NCBI GenBank assembly: GCA_036971615.1 | Contig: JAYKKR010000005.1 | Span: forward strand, 186,001 to 250,000 | Direction: 5' to 3' | From: Amyloporia xantha | Taxonomy: Eukaryota > Basidiomycota > Agaricomycetes > Polyporales > Adustoporiaceae | Length of the DNA stretch: 64,000 nt | Shown here: piece by piece, positions 11,745-23,700 of the stretch | Layout: every line of letters begins with the position of its first letter | Position numbering within the stretch: position 1 is the stretch's first letter | The notes under the pieces: model-generated | Seen by the model: only the letters and a program-made list of their open reading frames with translations | Databases searched by the model: none | Told to the model about the DNA's origin: nothing | Made by a program: the position numbers and the translations under genes

Positions 11745-14700
11745 CCAGTCAAGCACTGTGCCCACCGCCGCCGGGCGCACCGTCTCTGCCCACACATATA
11801 CCACGCACGGACGCTCGTTCGCTTCGCGTACAATACCGCTACTGTCCTACTTATCCTCAGCTCTAATCGTCTAATGCGCCCTAATTGCTGTCTGTTCTGA
11901 CATACATACTTGCTTTCATAGTCTTCCCCCCATCCCCTTGTCCTATACTGTGTCGTGTACGAGGAAGAAGAAGCCGAAGTCCCTGCACATACGCACCCCG
12001 CCCGTGCCAAAATGTACCTTACTAGTTGTACATATTCTCTTACTCTTACGCGTGCGCCGCGCCGGCGCCGCATAGTACTCCTTATACATAGCTAATTGTT
12101 GTGAATCGTGTTGTCCTCGCGTCGACATTGTCCCCATACCTTACCATACCGTACCCATCATAGTACATACTCACCATGCCGTAATTCATCTCGTTACACA
12201 GTTCGAGGCCCTGTCCTTTGGCGCGTCGCTGCAGCGCCATCGTCTGATGGACGCTTCCTTGCCCCCGATGCCGCAGCCTGCGTTTGCGCGGCCGCGGCTA
12301 TCAGCTGGACATGGGCCCTCTGAGCTCTCGAGCCATCCCTGACGGCTTCTAGCTCGAGAAGAGGCGACGTTCACTGAGTTCGCAGCGGACGATGCCCTGA
12401 TGACATACACCGTGCCCACGTACGATCAGCGCTCAGCCCTAACAATGGCCTGCATGACGCCTCCTCCGCCGACCTCTGCCCAGTAAGTACTAGTGCTTCT
12501 AGTCACCCAGCCTGAGTCACCCCCGCATCCCTCGCGTCTCGCTTGCGCTTGCCCGTCGTTCGCACTTCGCAGGGTGGGATCTGGATTCTGGATGCCTCTG
12601 CGGCTCCGAACTTTCGTTGCGGGGATTCCGTCCGTCTTTTGGACTGCGCAGATCGCTGTGCTGCCCGCGCTGGCTATGTATAGAACGTTGACGGCATGGC
12701 GAATGGTTCTTGCTTGACCCGCAGGCGGCCACCGACTGCCCTGGGAGCCCGGGCAATCGTCGATCTGCAGCCAGCTACCGGTGCATCGCTTTTCTGACCG
12801 TTTACCTCACCGAGTCATTCCGCAAGGAGCATTCGTGGGGGAGACGAAACGAACCCCGGCCAGGGCTGGCCAGCTGGGAGCGTGGTGAGTCGCCTCGGAT
12901 GTGTTCAATGTGACAGGCCGTTCGTCTCCGGAGAACGCGCGATTCGAGGAGCACTAGGGCAAACAAAGTAGGGGGGATCTGCTTGGCTATTTGGCCGGGT
13001 GGTCTTGAGGAGGAAATCCATCTCGGCACGGCGTCCAAAACGCTAGACGGGATGGAACCAGGAGGGACGGCTGGAGGAGAGCTTATGGGACCCAGAAACA
13101 CCTCGTGAGTGGCCGACTGAGACTGGGCTCTTGATGGTGAGAGCGTATACCGTACTGTGACTATGTGCCACGGCGAACTTCGACGAGGGACAACAGCGGG
13201 TTGGTTCAACCTGTCTTGGGCCTGTGCCACGCAGGTTTGCTGAAATCTGGCAGTCATTCAAAGCGTGCATTGCTAATTCAACATACCATACGGCGGAAAT
13301 CGGCTCTACGCATCGGTGGGTGACTCTGCTCGAGCCTCGCGCCCACTGCTGACGCCTCTGTTTTTTCCGACCCGAATGACTGCTAAGACCGCAACTGTGA
13401 CGAGCCAGGATATTATATCGATATGAATGCACCTCAGGAAAATCTGGATCAATGACTCGGAAGTCTGAAGACGTACCTGCATTTTCAAGCGCCAAACGTA
13501 CATGTCGTTATGCTATACACCATTTGACTTACCAGGCAGTTTATTCACGTTGCGAAAAACGGGGGTTCACTTTACGTCCCCTTACTAAACTATTTACCAC
13601 CTTTATGGACAGGTTTTCGCAGCCGGGCTAACACGACAGCGGTGATCGTGTATTTTTGAATACTGCTGGGATAATCTACTGCGGTCCTGATCGTGCTCGC
13701 CAAGTGCCTAAGTTCGATATCAGTAGTTTTCAGCGCCCAGGCAGGTACAGGCATTTTTCTGCTGGTAGTGATCACACCTAGTCGATGATTTGTGCACGGC
13801 CCCATTCATTTATCAAGGAAGACAGCGTTTCCCCTTCTCTCTTCTTATCGCAGGAGTGCTATCATCATGAAACCGGGTCTTGTGCCCCATAATAGTAACG
13901 AAGTCTCTCTTCGCTATTGAAAGTATGGTGAGTCGTTGATAATCTTTCCGTCACGCTCCAACATAGATTCCTGACACCTGTTTGATTGCATGTATAACCG
14001 GCGCAGAACACTGACAATCCGATTCAGTATATGTCATGCCAGATCTTTCGCGAATTACCGCTAGAAGAGAGGCGCGAAGCGAAAGTGGCGGTATTGGCCG
14101 GGATGCTGTAAATATAGAGCAAACATGAAACCTGCGGAGACGGCTGGGGGGATACCTTGCACAAGAAGGGATTTATGACGTCGCGTGTGGAAGAGAAAGG
14201 ACATCGGTGGAGTACTTGAAGAGATGTCCTTTCTTTCTTGATTACATGAGCCCATCTAAAACGCGCCGTGATGTTATTCATGCTCTTCACGTCGGTAGGT
14301 CAGGTTCAATATTTTCAATTTTTGCCCGCGGTGACTCAGGTGTTCGATGCATAACTACATCGGTGGATTGTTTTCCTGATTTTGGACGATAGTACCGTCG
14401 ATTTGGGGCTCTCACTTCGAATTATCGTCTTGCATAATCTCCTACTTCTCAGTCCTATCAGCCACTTCATGGGTGGTAAGAATCCAAGATAACTGTTGAT
14501 ATCACAAGAATGACTTGAATGTGCCGGATCTGGCATGCTGGCGTTATCGCAAAGTGCATTGTTCTGCGTAGATATTCTTGTGGCCGCAGGACGGGAGGCG
14601 GGCGACGGGGGAAACAGTCTAGCCTCGACCAGATGCGCTGTACAGGTAAGCATCGCCGCGACTTACGCATGGCGGGAGGCCAAATCTTCGGACAATTGTA

Positions 14701-16643
14701 CCCTCCTTTCTTCCTTCATTCAATCAGTCGGGGAGTGCCATCTTCCCATCGATACCGCTCGATACCGCTCGCCGCCGTCTCTTTGTGCTCCCTGGGAATG
14801 GGGCACCTACAATAGACCATGACGGATAGCTTGGCGTTCGTCATAGTGATCTTTCCAGGCCGAGCAGAGAAGGAGATATCGTCGTTCCGTCATAAAACAT
14901 CGACGCGCTCCGTGTACAATCTCTCACTCTGCGTCATGCGGCCTAGAATGGCTCCTGAGTATCATGTGGTAGCTGGATTCGAATACGGACTAGTGCACGA
15001 ACATGCATTCGTGCCCATGCAGAACGCCAGAAGAGCACGGGGATTCGTGATTCTGCGTTCCTGGTATGATGCATGCGCCGTGAGGTCGAAGAATCTGGTA
15101 GGAAACATCCATGCCCCATCGCCTCAGATTCCGGGCCCCGCGAGAATTGTATTGATGCTAATTATGCACGCAAGAACAGGCCGCTCATGCGCCCAGGAAG
15201 GCGCCATACGCGCGCATTAGATCCCTGGAACTTCGTGGATACGTTTCGCCGTACTGCGTGATAGGCCAACTACATCGATGCTCCGACCCGGTCAATTTAT
15301 TCCTGGCTCTAACCTCGAGGCCGCCCCCAAGTTTCACTGAAGATATGTAACACGAACTTGAGCCCATTTCCCCATGCATGAATTGCAGTGCCAACAAGTC
15401 CAACAGTATTGATTCCTGGCTGTGAGACAATACCTGGTGACCGAAGCTCATTCCTTTTCCATTCAAACTATAGATCCATCCAGCGCGCGCTTCGTCCCGA
15501 GCGCTCTGCAGAGTCGACGGCGCAGAAGAACTCGGACATAGACGCAGAGATCGTTGAATGAAACATATCAAGCCTTTCCTAGTGTGTAGCAACGTTCTAT
15601 AAATATAAACGGGCTTGTCCTCGGCATTCGTTCTTCATAGTGGTATCGCATTCTCAGTATCAATCGTACAGGCGCTAGACGGGGACTTATGGTCGAAGCA
15701 TATGCATACGCGCCTGCGGAGGAAAACTCAAGCGTCTCCTAGATTGTGCATCGCGAGAGGGAGTGCTAACGAAAAATGGTAGTATGAAGTCGTATTGAAG
15801 ACGATGATATCTTTATTGAAAAATGAGATCGTCCAGATCGTCTCGCCTTGGAAGGACTATCCTACTGAGATCTCCATCGCGAGTCCCCTTCCAAACCTGC
15901 AAGCCTTATGATCGTCGACTGATCGTCGATCACGGATGCTGTCGCAGTTGTTCGGCTTATGGGCGCATTCAATGACAAGATTTTTTTCTCTACGCCGGGC
16001 GCGGTGACCCCCATGTTCTCTGCCGCCCGACATGCACGGCGTTTCTGTAACATAAACGCCTGGGCCCTTACAGATAACAGATGAACTGTTGAGGAAGCCC
16101 ATCTTTTTCTTCTTCTATACGCTGTCTGATACAGTTTTGTTCCCAGATCATTCACCAAATCTGGACGACAAGGCATCGTGCAATGCACTGTCAAGGAGAA
16201 GCAGGAATGGAAATATCTAAATTCCTGTGAGAGAAGGTTCGATCATGATAAGACAATATGTGCCCTCACCCACCGCACGTCACGACGAGCTTCGCAGGAT
16301 GCATTATCCTCAGCAGCTCACTTCTTGTTCGCATAACCTGGGAGAACGTTCGCAGAACCCAAAGGTGCCAAATTTCTGCAGATAATATGCCCAAAGGGTG
16401 AAAACCAAGTTGAATCATAGACGCGACAACGTTACAATATACCAAATAACAGGAAGACGTAGTTAGGAGAGTAGGCTGATTATACCAGTAGTCATGAAGA
16501 GTAAGAAGTAGGATGTCGATACAGAATTTAGGCTACAGAAGTAACAAATCAGCAAGCGAAAGATACGAACATGTCGGCATAACAAAGCGAATAATGAAAG
16601 GCGTGTGTCAGTAGCGCAACGCGTGCGCTAAAAAACCAATCTA
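11745..16643. other. Gene-poor region
   Basis: About 4.9 kb without a firmly supported gene. The only coding-like island is at about 12203-12680 on the + strand (listed separately). Between 13 and 16.6 kb the open frames are short, scattered over all frames and without recognisable motifs. A 10-base tandem pair, GATACCGCTC twice, occurs near 14750. The stretch just right of 16600 is the 3' end of the transcription factor gene on the minus strand. Confidence 0.45.
12203..12680 (+). other. Coding-like island, possibly a decayed gene
   Basis: An acceptor (TTACACAG, ending 12202) is followed by a frame with coding-like codon use (FEALSFGASLQRHRLMDASL at its start). It meets a single in-frame TGA near 12340, then resumes (EEATFTEFAADDALMTYTVP) up to a good GTAAGT donor at 12483. 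An acceptor at 12572 starts another coding-like segment (WILDASAAPNFRCGDSVR in one frame). No family was recognised, no start codon could be placed and the frames do not join cleanly. It could be a pseudogene, or a real gene with an intron I failed to place. Confidence 0.25.
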
Positions 16644-19600
16644 TCATGCCCGGAGAATGGGCGGTAAAGTAAGTTCAGCAGGAAGGGGTGGAGGCTTCCG
16701 GGCAGAGGAGCACGCTTCCTCGAGCCTGCGTCGAAGCTCGTCGCGCCGATTGCGCTGCTCTAGATGCGGAGTGCAGATTAGACTTCAGGGGCTAAAATAT
16801 AGATTACGAGATTATGCGCACCCAGGGAAGGCCACAGCGCATTGAGGACATCGAGGGGGATAAGAAAAGTCTTGGCTAACTCCAGCGCATGGACCAAGGA
16901 GCGATCATAGTTCCACAGCGCGAGACATATCATGACCTGGCTGGAAATCCAGTTGACCTGAAACGGACGCCGCGATAGAAGATAACCAGGGGCTTCGCCC
17001 AGTTGAAGCACGGCTGCCTTGATGCCCTTTGCTATCTGCTCCTGATAATACACTGCGCGGGCGCTAGGTATGAGAATGGTACATCAGGCCGGTGGAACAA
17101 TGAACTTACACCACTCTTCTGCTTGTCTCCGGTCAAACACAGCAGCAACACCATCTACATCTTGAATCCTGTTTGATCATTTAGCCGGAGAAGGAAGACA
17201 AATCAACATTAGTACTCACCGACGCATGTCATAGGTGACTGTCATCCGGGTGCTGGTGACAAAGGCTGTGAGATGGATATCCAGGCACCAGGATAGGGTG
17301 GACAACGTACTTGTACAGGAGCTCCTTACACACGTACGACAGTGTGCCATCCACGTTGCACTGGTGCATGTCCAGTGCGGCCTGGACCGCGCGCGTCTCA
17401 GTGAAAATTTCCGAGGCAAACCGTGATCGTTGGTCGATTGTCCATGTATCATCAGTTCGGCGGATGCTGCTGCTCCACAAGAGCATGCTGCGGCAGTACA
17501 CTGCCCAGACCGATTCCTTTGGTGACTGCCCGTACAGCTGCTCGTGACCGAGAGCACGCTCGTACGCCTCTCCGGGGAACAACAATGCGAACTGAAAGAG
17601 ACAGGTCCTTCAGACCAGCGACATAGTCATTCAACAATGGTACATACGTTCGAGGGTTCTGACAGAGCAAACTGCAAGGGTTCTTGGTGAAAGGCAGAGC
17701 ATTGCAGAGTGTAGCCAGCAACGAGAGCAAGGGAAATCCAGCACAGCCGTCGACATTCCTCCTTGCGTATCTCCGCATCCGACCAGTTAGGGTTCCAAGG
17801 GGGATTCATGGAGTGGTAGTTGTCGATTGGAGAGGACCCTAGACTGTGAGGGGAGATGACACAGCAACATTTCTTTGGTGGTCGATAATTATCAGACATA
17901 TAAACGACGGGAACAGCATGTGAGGGAAAGATAGAGACATCGGGATCATGGGCATCCACGGAGCAGAGAGAGAGCACTTGAATAATACGGTCTAGAAACT
18001 GGAGGGAACAGGTTGCCCGCTCGGTATTGTATTCGGGGTGTGAGGAAGCCTCAAACAGAGCTAGAATCTGTGTCATCGAACAGTCCGCTCAGTTCCAACA
18101 TCATTAATCCTAGACTGGACGAGATGCTACGCACCAACGCGGCTTCTGCGAGTGTGTAGTCAACCGACTGTGAGCTACATGCGGCTTCCAACAACGCTTG
18201 AGCATTGTCCCGAAAGTACAGAGCGCGTGAGCGGCCATCGGAGCCCAGCTCAATTTCGCTCGATTTCATCAGGGTCGCCATAGCCAGGGCGGACATGATA
18301 AGGGCTGGTTGCATGCGCACGCGCAGCTCAGGGTCTTGCAAGTCTCGCATAAATGTTGGGGTATGTATAAACGAAAGCCAGTGACCACTGGACGAAAGAC
18401 TAGATCCACGACCAGTTGTCAACTTCATAGACTAAGTGACTGTCGAAGGCACTCACAGGAAATGCAAGTCGTTCATGATATCTCTCAACCTGCATCATAG
18501 TTTAGCTAAGTCACAATAAGGGAAGAGAGGTTAGCTTACGAGTGTTCGTGCAACAGATTATCCCACCAGGTTTTCCTGGTGAATTCGACCGAGGGAGACA
18601 GAGGAATGAATGTAGCTTTGTTTTGTTCATCGTGATGATGTCGATGTAGGTTGAGATTGAGGGCGCGACTGTACGATTTGTGTGCGGCATTAGTTTCGGA
18701 GTACTCCATAGCAGACTGGTAACGGCGAGATTGAGGGGAATAGTCATGCTATCAGAACTGAATGAATATCTGTCGACGTCTGTTGTTACGAGCGTACTCG
18801 AGCAGTGGACTTACCCGTGAATACATCAAGTCAGATCCACTATTATGAGAAGGGTGAATCACATCCAGAGCAGAAGCGGAATGTGAAAGCTGAGAGCTGG
18901 CTTCGTGAACGGCAGTAAGAGACAAGGAGTGCACTTTCGAGTCTTCCTCGTTCTCCTTTATTTTGGCATCGAAGCTGTCGAGGACATCCTCCCCAATCCT
19001 GCGTTTCTTCTTCGCGGGTAACGAACCAGCGTCGGATGGTCGCTTCTTGCAAGAGCGCTGCCTTGTGCCGGGCCGCTTGTCGGGACCTCTCCTCTTTGGG
19101 ACGGCGTCATATTCGCACTCATTGTTGCGGCGAGTGCAGTTGTGGCACACAGGCCTTGTCGAGTCACAGCGGATCTTCCGTGCTCGACTGCACAGCAGAA
19201 TTAGCATGAGGGTTGCCATAGCGGTGCGCTGACACTCACCATTGTTTACATGCAATGACAACAGTGGACGCCTCCCTTCGGGCTGGCCGCGTGCTAGACG
19301 CGTTGCTGCTCGACGTGCTGCTTTTTGTGACGGAAGACGCAAGTGAAATCGGAGATGCATCCTCATTAGAGGACATGGACACGGTTTGTCGAGACGAGTA
19401 GGAAGTTTGTTGATCGTGAAGGGATTCATGAGAGACGCGGAACTGAGATTCGGGAATCCTGCTTTGCGGAAGGTGGTAGGTATAGTCCGCCGTTGGTGTC
19501 AGGGCAGTAGGCTGAAATCGGCCTCCCGGACTGTCAAAGTCGAGCAGTGTATGTTCGTGAAGGGATAGTTCTTGATCGAGATGGTGTGCTAGGTCGTGGC

Positions 19601-19933
19601 CATGTGGGGGCCTCGCCAACGCGAACCCTTCGAGCGTACGAGGATCGCGAGCTTGCGAGGTCACGTCCGACGCGTCGACGTGCCCTTCCCAATTTGCAAT
19701 GAATAGTTGCGTACAGGGTACGCCCTGGCCAAGCGCATACGGCCATTCTATGTGCCACATGAGTAAGACGCGTCAGAAGACAGTTTACGGGCCCACATAC
19801 CGTGTGGAGTGTAGGGCCCGTCGTAGACGGGTGAGTGCATCTCGGAGCCATCCTCGCTAGACTGGAAGCCCTCCTCGATGACCGGAACGCGTGAGTATGG
19901 AGCGTAGACTTCGCCGTTCGCGCTGGCGACCAT
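16644..19933 (-). CDS. Zn2Cys6 fungal transcription factor
   Basis: Twelve exons give 886 residues with every phase consistent: 19801-19933, 19240-19747, 18815-19187, 18540-18748, 18457-18489, 18135-18399, 17648-18067, 17311-17591, 17220-17252, 17110-17168, 16822-17052 and 16644-16759. The zinc cluster is at C211, C214, C221, C228, C231 and C238 (CKQC..RARKIRC), split by an intron inside the second Cys codon, and is followed by a basic KRRGPDKRPG linker. The middle region carries TRKTWWDNLL and HWLSFIHTPTF, typical of the fungal transcription-factor domain in basidiomycetes, and the C-terminus is a helical tail (RRDELRRRLEEACSS). A Ser-rich stretch of about 210 residues precedes the zinc cluster, longer than usual. 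Likely a nuclear DNA-binding regulator; its targets are unknown. ATG 19933 is the first Met after an in-frame stop. Confidence 0.88.
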
Positions 19934-20405
19934 GTCTGGGGACCGAGGAGATGTGAGTTGTGGAATCGGAGGTGTCAGAACAAAGGGAACTTGAAGAGGC
20001 AGCTAGGGGCAGTGTATAGATATGAAGGCCACGCGAGAGTTCCCAGAAGTCAAGAGCCGTCTCATGGGTTCACGGCTAAAGAGTTGCCTGAGACGCGCAG
20101 ATGGATCTGCTAGAAGCCGAAAGTCTGGAAATTTTTTGAGGCGTGACAAATATGAAGAAGAATGGTCAAGAGTCCTGGATTGGGATAGAAGTGAAGTCCT
20201 TCGCGGGACCTACCCTGATATCTCGGAACTTACCAACAGTAAACCTTAAAGACGAAATGGCGCGAACGTGGGGTCTGCGCGCCACGGCATATTACAGATC
20301 AAAACAGTCATATCAATGATCGTGGAAGATACTGTCGAGCAGTTCGCAGACCGGTCAGATTGATTAGGATTGTTACTCACGAATAGCTAGTCGCCGTGGA
20401 GATGG
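19934..20405. other. Upstream region of the Zn2Cys6 gene
   Basis: This 472-bp stretch separates the Zn2Cys6 regulator from the small gene behind it on the same strand, and must contain the regulator's promoter. No TATA box or repeated operator-like motif was evident. An open frame at 20022-20249 (+) was judged to be chance. Confidence 0.4.
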
Positions 20406-20787
20406 TCAGCTTTGTTGTGCTCTAATTGTTCGAGCCTGTCGCGGTCCAGACAGGTCAAGGATATCAGAAAATTGGTCAACACGGCCTGCCTGGCATGTGC
20501 ACGGACCGATGGATTGTCGACGATCAGCTCTCCGGTGAAAATGGACGAGAACGGCCTCGAGATAGAGGAGAGCTGGCTTGGGAAGGAGCCCGGGAACCTG
20601 AGCTTGAATGCTTATTTCCGCTTTCTTTGTCAGCAAAGGGTTCGATAACGGACAAAATCATATGTCTGCGGAGACGCGGACCACTCACCGAGATTCTTGC
20701 GGTCAAGTGTGCGGTGGCGGCGCGGTGTTTCCGTTCAATAAGACGGTCTCTATAATTCTCCTCCTTTGCAACGTACAATCGCGTCAT
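20406..20787 (-). CDS. Small hypothetical protein
   Basis: Two exons, 20689-20787 and 20406-20624, joined by a 64-nt intron with a GTGAGT donor, give 105 residues. Both exons have coding-like codon use. The N-terminal part (VAKEENYRDRLIERKHRAA) is charged and helical, and the second exon continues with KAEISIQAQVPGLLPKPALL. No family was recognised and no signal peptide or membrane segment is visible. The acceptor (ACAAAG) is weak, so the gene could instead be a chance or decayed reading frame. It lies in tandem behind the Zn2Cys6 gene. Confidence 0.3.
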
Positions 20788-23700
20788 TCATCGACAATGC
20801 AACAACTATGGGTGCTGTTCGAGTGGACAATGTCAAACATTTATCGTTTCCAGGCCTGGCACACACTCTTGACGACACATAATTACCCACAGCTTATAGC
20901 TAGGAGCCGGCACCTCGTCGTGAGGTCGCCTGTTGAGCTGAGCCAATTGCATAGTCGGAGTGGTGTTGTAGGCATACAGGCTGTCGCTGGCGCGGTCACA
21001 GCAGCAAGATCACCTGTGATTCGACATGCTTTCTCGGATCAACCTATAGCGCTCGCAGCGTTCAGACATTCAGCAATTACCACAGCTTGCTCATCAATTC
21101 ATCGAACGTTTATCTTAAATCATCTCCTAGGGCGACTCATCCACAACATCACAGCTGGCGATCGCAGGCTGTCAGTCATTTTCCACTGTCTCTGACTACC
21201 TCGACATTCAATGCTGCGTTGCTCAGCCATGAGATTGTCAACATACAGCGCTTCGTCTTGCATTCCATCGGGTCCAGGTTGCCTAAAACGCTCTAGATGG
21301 ATTATTTCCGCCCTCGTCTGCGAGGTACGCTCCGAATCCGCTGCTCACCTTCTGGCTAGAAGACTAATGTCGTCGGCCGCCCGGGAGCCCTTGCGTTCCG
21401 AAGGCCTCAGCCGCTGCGCACATCGGTCCACTGTTGCGGATTGTGGGCTTGGGTAGGGTAAGTATACGCCCTCGTTGATACCAGGATCCGGCCCTGGCCA
21501 GATATCCTCAAGCCATGTTCGGCTTGATATCCTCGCCTGTGGTTCGGGAAAGCTGTCTTGATTGGATCATCCGTGAAGAGTATACGCCGGGGCTTCTGAG
21601 CGCAAACCTTGGTCTGGACTCAGGAACTCTGAATCCATATGCGATAGACCGCTACACACGTGGCCTCAGATTTTTGGAAAGCTGATGCCTGCCACATCGC
21701 TGTCCCTCGTCTGATTTCTCCTCCATTTTGCTGTCATTATTATGTCGAGGCTCTGCCACAATAAGCTCGGACTAGAACCACCAGGGCGCATCTCCATTCG
21801 TGCATCCGCCTTGACGGCCACTTGATAATCCCCTTCGTTGCGCGGCATTGCCCGTTCCTATGTTGGATACCTGCATTTTGAGGGGCCTTTCTGTCTTTGG
21901 CATGCGGACCTCACAACTCAGCCAACCTGGTGGGGCGATCCGCGTCTCACTCTTTCGCCCTGTGCACATGAGGTACGTACGACGGTACGGCGCAAATAGA
22001 TATTCTTCAGCCGGGCTGTCCGTTTCGGAGTGTCTGTAGGGATGCTGACCTCGGGCATGCTCCACGTTGTTGGATACTCATTTCCATTTTCACCAGACTG
22101 CGGAGATCGCGCAATCCACTCCGGAGGTCTATCTCGCTAGCCCGGAACAATAAGGCTTCACTCCCGATCCTCGTTGGGTTTCAGTCGTACCCCCGCGGTG
22201 GCGTAACCCCTTATCGAATGGATGCTCATTGTCAAGTGCCCTCTACCGGCCAGTCAGGCCGAAATCGCGCGGACGAAAGCCAGTTCTGTGGGATGCTGTT
22301 ACTAACCTCGATAAACTTCTGACAGATTTTTGGGGGAGGAAGCGCTGCTCAGAGCTAGAGAAAGTTCACCCCAGTTCAGTCCGTCTATCGTATCATTCTT
22401 CACCTGCCCGACCAAGTGATAGAGAATCTGGGTGAGTTTGGAGTCTCCGCTGGTATGTTTCGGCTTCCGCATAACATACACGATTCGCTGAGGAGCCACT
22501 AATATGATACGGGAATATCCGTTGGAAGTCAGCGCAATTCAATCCCATGGCTTATGTGGGCGCGGGGTCATTAGAAGGGTTTCTGTGAACGAGCGGGGTT
22601 ACTTTGCACAGCACAGCCCTGATCGTCGAGTCTATATTCTCAATGGTCCATATCCAGCTCAGTAAGCTTGTTTGACTCTAGTCAGCAGTTTGTGGACAGA
22701 TCGATAGCAACGGATCACGGGGCGTGAAAGAAGCGCGTGGGGAAATTCTCCATGGTGAGCTTTCAATGGTGAGAGCGTATGTCCTGTTTATACCTCATCA
22801 TCGGATGGTGCGACAACGTCTCGGCACCGGTGTCCGTAAAGGACAGACCCGTTAGGAGCTCAGTTTTACGTGTTGCCAATGGTATCTCACTGTTTAACCA
22901 CTGGGAGTTTTCTCAATTGCTTATTTGTATGTTCTACAGCTTTTCACAGGTGGTCGTGAATATTCCATTATCAAACCTGTCAAAATTTTACCACTCATAG
23001 CCGTTGACCTTCAGACATGTGTATCACAGGTTTGTTTCGTGGCTGTCACTCAAGCTAAGCTTTTATCGTGGAACTTCTATCTTGAAGACTGCCAATTTCA
23101 GGACGTACCTCGCCTGGCATTCATCCCGATTGACATAATGCTTACTTCATCATCGGCTTCCACCGCCAATGGTAAATGCCCAGTGTTTCCAAATATATCT
23201 GTCTCCCTCTGATAGATCATCATTTGCGCGTCCTAGTGCCGAGATTGTTCCTAAAGGATGAAATCTGTCTGTGTCTTATGTCCTCTATGCGCCCCCTTTG
23301 CGTTAGTTTCTGGACATGCCTGTCAGGACACTTTTGATGCTGGAAGCTCTGTGGTGTTATCTATCACAGAACACCTAAATTTACCGGCAGACACAGGATG
23401 GAATAGTCATGAATATTTCCCTACGTTGGTGAGTCTTCCATCTTCTCACATTCCACTTCGGTAGACATAGCGCCATTGGCGTCTAAATGTTTTTGCTACA
23501 TTGCAGATAAGGACAAACGACCATCGATTGCCACTAATAGCCATTCAAGCTCTGGCAACATCCGGGGTTATGCCTCGATAGACTGTTTGTTGCTCGGGAC
23601 ATCCCCCTGAATGCCATCAGTTTCTCAGGAGACTTTCCTCCCTTCAGGAGCTAGACGTGTATTCTGTCACCCATTGCGGTCACCGATGATCATGCCTCTT

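Noticed and set aside
20608..21195. A 195-codon open frame on the + strand
   Set aside because: No domain, poor codon texture, and its left part overlaps the better-supported small minus-strand gene.
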